Source: Thermoprotei archaeon (lineage in GTDB: Archaea; Thermoproteota; Methanomethylicia; Nezhaarchaeales; WYZ-LMO8). Taken from it: DNA of 7,078 nucleotides. Position 1 is the first letter of the stretch, and each line of letters opens with the position of its first letter. Below the pieces are notes generated by a model. That model saw only the letters and a program-made list of their open reading frames with translations. It ran no database searches and had not been told where the DNA came from. The DNA lies in contig QMSF01000044.1 in NCBI GenBank assembly GCA_003649565.1, forward strand, positions 1 to 7,078, given 5' to 3'. Shown here piece after piece: positions 1 to 5,459 of the stretch. The position numbers and the translations under genes were made by a program.

Positions 1-663
1 AGTAGAGTTAGAGAGGTTTACCCTGAGTTATGGGCTAAATGGGAAGGTGAAGTCTTGGCTTGGTGTGAAAAGCAAGGTTTGCCTCAGGAGTGGTTTAGGC
101 TTGGATTATGGCGATGGAGGAGGCTTCCAGGCGATGCAAAGAAGCTTGCTTCTAGTATGGGATTAAGCGTTAATGAAATTGAAGAGAAGCTTGCAAGTCT
201 TCGGGAAGTCGAGGTTACGCTCTCTATTAGGCCATGTGAGAACATATATGAGGCTCATGGATCGATAAAAAAGCCTCTTGATTTAAAGAAGCTCGTTATG
301 ATGCTTCAATGCACTGGTGGCAGAATAGCTTTTAATGAAAAAATGGGTCTCGCGACCTTAAGGCTTGAAGAGGGGTTTGCATCAATAAGCGCTGATTGCA
401 CGTTTTCAATTAGAGCTGAGGGTGCCGAGAATTTGAAGAGGACGCTAGAGCTTTTCGTAAAGAGCTTGTTGAGGGCCAAGCATTGTAATTTATGTGGCTC
501 TTGTAGGAACTGGTGCCCTACTAACTCCATAGTTATAGAGAGGGATGTTAAGATCTTGGATTCATGTGAGGGATGCAGGACATGCATTAATGCTTGTCCT
601 GTTGCAACGTACATGTATAAATCGTCAGTAGCAATTGAAGGTGATCTTGAAGGTGAAGCTTAA
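1..663 (+). CDS. PAPS-reductase-like protein with C-terminal 2x[4Fe-4S] ferredoxin domain (5' end missing)
   Basis: The reading frame is open to the left edge, so the gene starts upstream and only the last 220 codons are seen. The visible start (a TTG at 55) is internal. The segment with YPELWAKW (codons 7-14) and GLWRWRRLP (codons 32-40) matches the region after the catalytic domain in archaeal phosphoadenosine-phosphosulfate-reductase-like proteins. The ATP-pyrophosphatase domain itself would lie outside the window. A middle region (about codons 70-150) has no motif I can name. The tail holds two ferredoxin motifs: C162-x2-C165-x2-C168-x3-C172-P and C189-x2-C192-x2-C195-x3-C199-P, enough for two [4Fe-4S] clusters. 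Family knowledge suggests redox or sulfur chemistry in the cytoplasm. The true substrate of these archaeal proteins is unclear to me, and assimilatory PAPS reduction should not be assumed. The gene overlaps the next one by 11 bases. Confidence 0.8.
   Translation, partial: SRVREVYPELWAKWEGEVLAWCEKQGLPQEWFRLGLWRWRRLPGDAKKLASSMGLSVNEIEEKLASLREVEVTLSIRPCENIYEAHGSIKKPLDLKKLVMMLQCTGGRIAFNEKMGLATLRLEEGFASISADCTFSIRAEGAENLKRTLELFVKSLLRAKHCNLCGSCRNWCPTNSIVIERDVKILDSCEGCRTCINACPVATYMYKSSVAIEGDLEGEA
640..646 (+). promoter_or_regulatory. Shine-Dalgarno GGTGATC for the peptidase gene
   Basis: AGGTGATC, ending at 646, is a near-complete match to the archaeal 16S anti-SD complement (GGAGGTGATC). It lies six bases before the GTG at 653, a standard spacing. 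In-frame TTG 635, GTG 641 and TTG 647 precede, overlap or directly abut this site, so it decides for GTG 653. The site lies inside the upstream coding sequence. Confidence 0.6.
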
Positions 664-2236
664 AGCTTATCACCTAATTATTCTAGCAACTTTTTTTGTT
701 ATAGCGATATATGCATGTTCTCTGAGCGTTGCATATGCCGAGAAGAGCTTTAGTTACAAGTTTTACGTTGATGACAATGGGCATACAAACGTTACGGTTT
801 TCTTTTATGATACTGGTAATGGCTCTTCGTGGATCTTGATACCTAAAAGCCAAAGGGACTGTGTAAGCATAACCGCCTATAGAGGGGATATCCTTAATGT
901 CTCTTATCAGAAGCTTATTGAGGAGGGAGAGGAAAACCCGTTTTATGTTGTAATGAAGTTTAAGTACGAAACGAGGGATGTAGTCAATTTATCTATAAGT
1001 TATTCAATGTCATATGGATCTTTAATCATTGAGCCAGATGCTATATTTATTTCCCCTAGAGTGACTCATGAAGAGACTGGTTTTACTAAGACCATAACGT
1101 TCTTGCCCGGTTATGCTATTACTAATAAGAGGGATGTTTCATCGTTCTCAGGATTTATCAAAGATGTTGAGGTAACTAAACGTGATGACCACGTAGTAGT
1201 GGAGGTATCAATAAGCTCAGACGATAGAGTTGTCATAGAGTATAGCGTTCCTTTCCATTGTAATATGGCTGATGTCACTATTGGGAGCTTTACATTTAAA
1301 ACGCCCTCTAGGTATCTGGATTTCGCTTACGACATTCTTAAAACCCTCAATGAAAGCTATGCAATCTATAAAGATGTTTTTGGCACGGAGCTAAAGAACG
1401 TTGAAATTCAGTTTTTTGTGCCGTCTATGAGGGACTTGATAACAGGACTTGAGGGGTATGTGCCATTTGAAGCTGGTAAGCTAGGCGCCATTTACTTGAA
1501 TGTCCTCTATATAAGAGGGGTTGAGGGGTTCATGGATGTCATAGCGCTTCACGAATTGGCTCACCATTTCTTATGGGCTATAGGTGTACCGCCATCGAGA
1601 TTATGGATACATGAGGGAGTTGCGGAGTATCTAAGCCTAACAATTGGAAGGAGCTTGGGCTATGCGAAAGCTGTTGATATGCATGAGGGCGGCCTTGTCT
1701 CTGTCTGGAAGGAGCTTGACGATAATTTGGGTTTCGTCCAGAAGTGGACTCCCTTCTACACGCCGCCGCAGGGATTGAGGTATTGTTACGCGGCTTCATA
1801 TTACATTTTCAAGACGCTATGTGATGAATATGGAGAGCTTAGTTACCTCAAGAGGCTCTTCAAGCTATTTAAGGGAATTGATTGGAGCAATGATACGCAG
1901 ATAGTTGAGGTTTTTGGGCTTGCTGCTAATAATGTCACTGGTATCTTCGCGTTATTTCATAAGTGGGGCTTTGAATTTAAAGAGCCTCTCCAAATGACAC
2001 TTCTGATTTCTAGAGTTAAGAGAGACGTTTTGAGTATGCCCATTTGGCTTGAGCCCTATAGGAGCTTTGCTGGTATTGCTATTTGGATTGCTGAGTTGCT
2101 ACAACAATATAATGTGCCTTGTGGAACGGCATTAATGATTAAAGCCTCAGAACTCGTCTATAATGTAAGTCCATATTTGCTCTTAGTGAGCTTGGTAATA
2201 GTTGTCATGGCAATAATCTTATCAAGGCGTGTCTAA
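653..2236 (+). CDS. Secreted, membrane-anchored M1-like (gluzincin) metallopeptidase family protein
   Basis: I place the start at GTG 653 (527 aa), six bases after a strong SD. An earlier TTG at 635 is open but has no well-placed SD. The N-terminus is a typical signal peptide: charged MKLK, a hydrophobic core, then an AYA-E cleavage site around residue 30. The middle carries zinc-peptidase signatures: HELAH (H300, E301, H304) and the HEGVAEY helix with E321. This gives HExxH-x16-E, close to the HExxH-x18-E of M1 aminopeptidases, so metal ligands and the catalytic glutamate are present. Residues 30-200 look like a beta-rich N-terminal domain. The last ~20 residues are a hydrophobic segment ending in SRRV, so the protein is probably anchored with its catalytic part outside the cell. 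Exact substrate and M1 versus M61-like assignment cannot be settled here. The 11-base overlap with the preceding gene suggests co-transcription. Confidence 0.75.
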   Translation: MKLKAYHLIILATFFVIAIYACSLSVAYAEKSFSYKFYVDDNGHTNVTVFFYDTGNGSSWILIPKSQRDCVSITAYRGDILNVSYQKLIEEGEENPFYVVMKFKYETRDVVNLSISYSMSYGSLIIEPDAIFISPRVTHEETGFTKTITFLPGYAITNKRDVSSFSGFIKDVEVTKRDDHVVVEVSISSDDRVVIEYSVPFHCNMADVTIGSFTFKTPSRYLDFAYDILKTLNESYAIYKDVFGTELKNVEIQFFVPSMRDLITGLEGYVPFEAGKLGAIYLNVLYIRGVEGFMDVIALHELAHHFLWAIGVPPSRLWIHEGVAEYLSLTIGRSLGYAKAVDMHEGGLVSVWKELDDNLGFVQKWTPFYTPPQGLRYCYAASYYIFKTLCDEYGELSYLKRLFKLFKGIDWSNDTQIVEVFGLAANNVTGIFALFHKWGFEFKEPLQMTLLISRVKRDVLSMPIWLEPYRSFAGIAIWIAELLQQYNVPCGTALMIKASELVYNVSPYLLLVSLVIVVMAIILSRRV

Positions 2237-2544
2237 CTTTGAGATTTCAGCTTCTCTTCGACGCTCTTCACCTTATCGAACATTGTTCTTTCAACATCTC
2301 TTCTATCATCTATCAAGATTATCGTGTAGACTCGCCTAGCACCAGCTTTAAAAAGTGCTTCATGGCACTTCTCAATCGTCTCAAAGAGCTCCTTCATGTT
2401 TTTGGCTTCTAGTACTGTGCCCATAGGCGTTATGGTGAATCTTAAACCTGATTGTCTAATTGTCTTTATGGCTTCAGCGACAAAGTTACTTATGCTTGTT
2501 GAGCCTGTTCCTAGGGGGGCTGTTGAGACTTGGGCTATAATCAT
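2233..2544 (-). CDS. MTH1187/DUF77 family thiamine-binding-like protein
   Basis: This is a complete 103-aa protein starting at ATG 2544, eight bases after an SD containing GGAGGTG. It has the family's recognisable features: an N-terminal beta strand (MIIAQVSTAPLGTGSTSIS), the TPMGTVLE motif near residues 39-46, and RRVYTIILIDDRRD around residues 69-82. Length fits the family (about 100 aa), which forms small ferredoxin-like alpha/beta oligomers. Members bind thiamine or related pyrimidines, but no reaction is established, so the role may be vitamin binding, sensing or transport support. It is a cytoplasmic protein with no signal peptide. It converges with the peptidase gene, sharing four bases at the stop codons, and is divergent from the MoeA-like gene. 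Nothing in the sequence ties it to the cofactor genes except a possibly shared promoter region. Confidence 0.85.
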   Translation of the reverse strand: MIIAQVSTAPLGTGSTSISNFVAEAIKTIRQSGLRFTITPMGTVLEAKNMKELFETIEKCHEALFKAGARRVYTIILIDDRRDVERTMFDKVKSVEEKLKSQS

Positions 2545-2550
2545 GTTTTT

Positions 2551-2560
2551 CCCACCTCCA
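2551..2560 (-). promoter_or_regulatory. Shine-Dalgarno of the DUF77 gene
   Basis: On the - strand this reads TGGAGGTGGG. It contains GGAGGTG, nearly the full anti-SD complement, about eight bases before ATG 2544. It is the strongest ribosome binding site in the window. Confidence 0.7.
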
Positions 2561-2567
2561 CGTAACT

Positions 2568-2575
2568 AATATATG
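2568..2575. promoter_or_regulatory. TATA-like element in the divergent promoter region
   Basis: AATATATG is the most AT-rich stretch of the 64 bases between the divergent start codons at 2544 and 2609. For the + strand, a start site about 26 bases downstream would fall near 2598, giving a very short leader and fitting the weak SD of the MoeA-like gene. Read on the - strand (CATATATT), initiation would fall near 2545, which would exclude that gene's SD. It therefore suits the + gene better, although both directions are possible. It is inferred from position and composition only. Confidence 0.35.
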
Positions 2576-2608
2576 CCTGCCAGAGTGGATAAAAGGGCTT
2601 GAGATGTG

Positions 2609-3847
2609 ATGGTTCAAGCAAAGATATTTAAATACATAAGCCTTGAAGAAGCTCTTAGTCTAATCGATGATCATGTGAAAAGCGTATTGCCCATCGAAGA
2701 TGTAAGTCTCCCCGAAGCTTATGGAAGATTTCTAGCCGAGGATATCACTTCCAAGGTCGACTTGCCATTACGTGACGTGGCTCACTTTGATGGTTATGCC
2801 CTTAGAAGTATTGATGTTACATCGGCTTCGCCTAGGAATCCTGTTAAGCTAAGGGTTAAGGCCAAGGTCTACCCCTCAACATCGAAAATAGAGGTTGTGG
2901 GTCCAGGCGAGGCCGTTTATATCACAACGGGATCTCTAATGCCTTTGAACGCTGATGGCATATTGCCTGTCGAAGCATCAATAGTTAGGGATGAACACCT
3001 TGAAGTTAAGTATGCAGTCAAACCTGGAGAACATGTCATTAAGGCAGGTAGCGATGTTAAACGCGGAGAGCTCATCTTAAGAAGAGGGCATAGACTTAGA
3101 GCTCAGGACTTAGCATTATTAGCATTAATAGGCTATGGCAAGGTGAAAGCGTACTCTAAGCCAAAGGTGGGTATATTACCCATCGGCGATGAACTGACTG
3201 ATGAGTATGGGGAAGTGAGACCTGGAAAAATACCTTGTGGTCATGCATTAATGATAAGTAGCTTCGTGTTGAGAGATGGGGGAACGCCACTTTATCTTGG
3301 TATTACGCCTGATGATGTCGACCTAATAGCCGAGGCTATCAGCAAAGCTGCTGATTCATGTGATATGATATTAACTATAAGCGGTGCCTCGAAAGGTGAA
3401 AAGGACTATGTTGATCATGCAATTAGTAAGATAGATGAAGGCAAGCTCGTATTCCATGGAGTCATGACTAAACCAGGAAGGCAAACAGGCTTCGCCATAG
3501 TCAAGGGAAAGCCAATGGTCATGCTCCCCGGTCTATCGCATTCAACGATAGTTGGTTATCAATTGATTGCTAAAAGAGCCATGTATAGGCTCATGGGTTT
3601 AACCGTGAATGAAAAGCCATTAAAAGCCGTATTAGCATCTGATCTCGAATTGCCTTCGCCAAAAGGTTTTAAGAGAATAATCTTTATGAGAGTTGAGGAA
3701 AGAGGAGAATGCTACTTAGCCTGGCCTATAAGAGGGGAATCAGCTCTCGTTAGTATTCCCGTTAGGGCTTATGGTTATACGATTTTCAATGAGGGAGTGG
3801 AAAATGTAAGGGAGGGAAGTATCATTAACGTATATCCGCTATGCTGA
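2609..3847 (+). CDS. moeA: MoeA-like molybdopterin molybdenumtransferase (divergent)
   Basis: In its family this enzyme inserts molybdate or tungstate into adenylylated molybdopterin. The start is ATG 2609 (412 aa), with a GTG immediately before it as an alternative. The N-terminal MoeA domain has FDGYA (D61) and the T106-T107-G-S motif. The central molybdopterin-binding domain has GDEL (193-196), TPDD, and SGASKGEKDYV (D266), the counterpart of the usual GGVSVGxxDYV. The C-terminal barrel-like domain spans about 330-412. Key acidic residues and the threonine are kept. Three pocket loops are unusual. The normal (D/N)(S/T)N after the conserved Ile is PCGH (209-212), KPGKP is KPGRQ (288-292), and LPGNPVS is LPGLSHS (306-311 region). 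Length is normal, so it is a full enzyme, but it may be a paralogue with altered metal or cofactor choice. It is the first gene of the + strand cofactor run. Confidence 0.85.
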   Translation: MVQAKIFKYISLEEALSLIDDHVKSVLPIEDVSLPEAYGRFLAEDITSKVDLPLRDVAHFDGYALRSIDVTSASPRNPVKLRVKAKVYPSTSKIEVVGPGEAVYITTGSLMPLNADGILPVEASIVRDEHLEVKYAVKPGEHVIKAGSDVKRGELILRRGHRLRAQDLALLALIGYGKVKAYSKPKVGILPIGDELTDEYGEVRPGKIPCGHALMISSFVLRDGGTPLYLGITPDDVDLIAEAISKAADSCDMILTISGASKGEKDYVDHAISKIDEGKLVFHGVMTKPGRQTGFAIVKGKPMVMLPGLSHSTIVGYQLIAKRAMYRLMGLTVNEKPLKAVLASDLELPSPKGFKRIIFMRVEERGECYLAWPIRGESALVSIPVRAYGYTIFNEGVENVREGSIINVYPLC

Positions 3848-3861
3848 GTCAAGCAACAAGC

Positions 3862-3870
3862 TTTATAATA
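3862..3870 (+). promoter_or_regulatory. TATA-like box before the CooC-like gene
   Basis: TTTATAATA lies in the 56-base gap after the MoeA-like stop codon. Its centre is about 26 bases before 3892, where the SD AGGTG (3892-3896) begins, seven bases before the TTG start. This would let the CooC-like and DUF364 genes be transcribed separately from the MoeA-like gene. It is a consensus match only. Confidence 0.45.
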
Positions 3871-3903
3871 ACGATTTAACTGCGAGAAGCTAGGTGCTGA
3901 GGT

Positions 3904-4656
3904 TTGAAAATAGCAATATCAGGTAAAGGTGGATGTGGTAAAAGCACCATCACGGTTCTCCTTTCAAGGGCTTTTTCAGAAATGGGCTTTAAAGTTACCA
4001 TATTTGACGTTGATGAATCTAATGTAGGTTTAACAAGGATGCTAGGCTTGAAGAATGAGGGTAAGCCAATAATGGATCTATATGGCGGCAAGAAGGGATT
4101 CAAAGAAGTTCTAAATAAAGGACAGGAGATTTCGCCCGATATAGATCTTGTAGCTATAAGTCAAGGCAACATCAAGCTCGTGAGGGCAGGCAAAATAGAA
4201 AGGGGTGGCGAAGGCTGCGCATGTCTCATAGGGATTTTAGCTAGAGAAGTTTTAAGCAAGATGGAGGCTAAGGACGAGATAGTCCTCGTTGATACCGATG
4301 CTGGCATAGAGCATCTAGGTAGAGGAGTAGACCAAGCTGTTGATGCAGTACTATTTGTTGTCGATCCAACTTATGACTCAGTTTTACTTGCTGAAAAAGC
4401 TAGCAAAATGGCATCTGACTTAGGGATATCCAAGTTTATGGTTGTTTTAAATAAGGTTGATGAAGAAACTGCCAACTTGCTAAGCAGTAAATTGTCAAGC
4501 CTAGGCATCAGGGTAATTGGGAAGATACATCAAGACCCTGAAGTTGCGCGTTCAATGCTAATGGGTGAAGCTGTAAAAGCTGGCATTGCAATGGATGATG
4601 CCATGAAGCTAGCTAAGGTTATCGTGGAGGAGTTAAGCCATGGGAGTAGTAGATGA
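3904..4656 (+). CDS. CooC-like nickel-insertion-type P-loop ATPase
   Basis: This is a 250-aa MinD/CooC-type deviant Walker A ATPase. The start is TTG 3904, with SD AGGTG seven bases upstream, and the P-loop follows directly. Motifs are GKGGCGKST (7-15; signature lysine K8, K13 in the loop), FDVDESN near 34-40, and the CooC-specific GGEGCAC with a C105-x-C107 pair. D130-T-D-A-G-I-E-H137-LGRG closely resembles the CooC DxxAGxEHLGRG switch, and VVLNKVD gives nucleotide specificity. In CooC proteins the CxC pair lies at the dimer interface and binds Ni(II). The known role is ATP-driven nickel delivery to carbon monoxide dehydrogenase or acetyl-CoA synthase. No such enzyme is in this window, so the client may be elsewhere or different. 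It overlaps the DUF364 gene by 17 bases, which implies a tightly coupled pair. It is cytoplasmic, without membrane segments. Confidence 0.85.
   Translation: MKIAISGKGGCGKSTITVLLSRAFSEMGFKVTIFDVDESNVGLTRMLGLKNEGKPIMDLYGGKKGFKEVLNKGQEISPDIDLVAISQGNIKLVRAGKIERGGEGCACLIGILAREVLSKMEAKDEIVLVDTDAGIEHLGRGVDQAVDAVLFVVDPTYDSVLLAEKASKMASDLGISKFMVVLNKVDEETANLLSSKLSSLGIRVIGKIHQDPEVARSMLMGEAVKAGIAMDDAMKLAKVIVEELSHGSSR
4626..4632 (+). promoter_or_regulatory. Shine-Dalgarno GGAGGAG for the DUF364 gene
   Basis: GGAGGAG lies seven bases before ATG 4640, inside the end of the CooC-like coding sequence. It supports that ATG and reinitiation within an overlapping gene pair. Confidence 0.6.
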
Positions 4657-5422
4657 GCTTATCCAAGCCTTAATGAACCTAAATCCGCAGATTGACGAGG
4701 TAGTGGCTGAAAAGGTTGTCATGGGCCTAGGATATACATGCGTGTTGACGTCAAGTGGGCATGTAGGGTTATGTCAAACGTTGCTTGGTGAATTAAATAT
4801 TCATTGTTGTAAAGTGACCAACAAGGCTGGCTCTCTAGCTGGCTCTAAAATTGTCGATTTGTTAATGATGGCAAAATCATGGGATTTGAGTGAGAGAATA
4901 CTTGGTGTTGCGACAATAAACGCGCTTTCAGCACCATACATAGAGAGTCAGCAAGGCATCAAGGTGCTTAAAGGAAACTTGATAGAACATCTTGACTTAA
5001 GGAAGGGAGATGTGGTGGTCATGGCTGGAAACATAAAGCCATTTAGGGAGCCAATAAAAGCCAAAGGCTGTGAGCTCATAGTGCTTGAGAGGAGTCCGCA
5101 ATTCATGGATGAAGAAACGCTACCTGACGTTGCTACTGACGAGATCGTACCAAAGGCTGATGTTGTTATAGTTTCAGGTACAAGCTTAGCCAATGGCACC
5201 ATTGACCGCATCTTGAAAATGGCTAGAAGAGCACGAGAAATAGCCTTAGTAGGACCTTCAGCAGGAGCATATCCTAAAGTCCTTTTTGATCATGGTGTAA
5301 CGATAATAGGCTGCATTAAGGCTCTCGATCCAGCTATGATAATTAAAGTCGTTAGCGAAGGCGGTGGGACACGAGAATTAAAACCCTATGTGAAGCAGAT
5401 AGTTGTAAGAGCGAGCAGTTAA
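4640..5422 (+). CDS. DUF4213/DUF364 putative heavy-metal-chelation protein
   Basis: This 260-aa protein has the family's two-domain order: an enolase-N-like DUF4213 segment (about 1-85) and a Rossmann-like DUF364 domain (about 105-255). Visible DUF364 signatures are the G-P-S loop at 205-207 in VGPSAGAYP, LFDHGVTIIGCIKALDP (about 213-229), and SEGGGT ending at T244. The family's role is not proven. 'Heavy-metal chelation' is a structural inference from a pocket between the two domains. The N-terminal domain here carries an unusual set of potential metal ligands: C34, H41, C45, H55, C56 and C57. The gene starts at ATG 4640 behind a good SD and overlaps the CooC-like ATPase gene by 17 bases, so the two products probably act together. 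A metal-binding or cofactor-handling role is my inference from this context. It is soluble and cytoplasmic. Confidence 0.85.
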   Translation: MGVVDELIQALMNLNPQIDEVVAEKVVMGLGYTCVLTSSGHVGLCQTLLGELNIHCCKVTNKAGSLAGSKIVDLLMMAKSWDLSERILGVATINALSAPYIESQQGIKVLKGNLIEHLDLRKGDVVVMAGNIKPFREPIKAKGCELIVLERSPQFMDEETLPDVATDEIVPKADVVIVSGTSLANGTIDRILKMARRAREIALVGPSAGAYPKVLFDHGVTIIGCIKALDPAMIIKVVSEGGGTRELKPYVKQIVVRASS

Positions 5423-5435
5423 CTTTTTAAAGTTA
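5420..5435. promoter_or_regulatory. Perfect inverted repeat TAACTTT-TT-AAAGTTA, candidate TATA/operator of the TrmB-MobA gene
   Basis: Seven-base arms are separated by two bases with no mismatch. The left arm includes the stop codon of the DUF364 gene. The central TTTTTAAA is TATA-like and lies about 26-32 bases before TTG 5454 and ATG 5460, which suits a leaderless or near-leaderless transcript. TrmB-family regulators bind palindromes that overlap promoters, so autoregulation is plausible. The sequence does not match the TATCAC-N8-GTGATA box known for Thermococcus TrmB. Confidence 0.45.
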
Positions 5436-5447
5436 AAAGATATTTTT
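5424..5447 (+). terminator. Possible T-rich archaeal terminator after the DUF364 gene
   Basis: Two T5 runs (5424-5428 and 5443-5447) follow the DUF364 stop codon in a short AT-rich gap. Archaeal termination commonly uses such U-rich tracts. The first run also forms part of the inverted repeat and TATA-like element, so this is only one reading of the same bases. Confidence 0.25.
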
Positions 5448-5459
5448 GAGACGTTGATT

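Noticed and set aside
306..614. Open frame of 102 codons on the - strand inside the Fe-S protein gene
   Set aside because: It lies opposite a gene with clear ferredoxin motifs, and its translation resembles no protein family I know. It is a shadow frame.
1578..1799. Open frame on the - strand inside the peptidase gene
   Set aside because: Low-complexity, Arg/Pro/Ser-rich translation opposite the zinc-binding region; no SD or family resemblance.
2545..2608. Moco-type riboswitch upstream of the MoeA-like gene
   Set aside because: The gap is only 64 bases and probably contains the promoter. The known Moco RNA motif is larger and bacterial, and nothing like its structure is visible.
3876..4103. 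Open frame on the - strand over the start of the CooC-like gene
   Set aside because: It is antisense to the P-loop region, with a translation typical of a reversed reading frame.
4948..5211. Open frame on the - strand inside the DUF364 gene
   Set aside because: Ser/Thr/Met-rich translation typical of a shadow frame, opposite conserved coding sequence.
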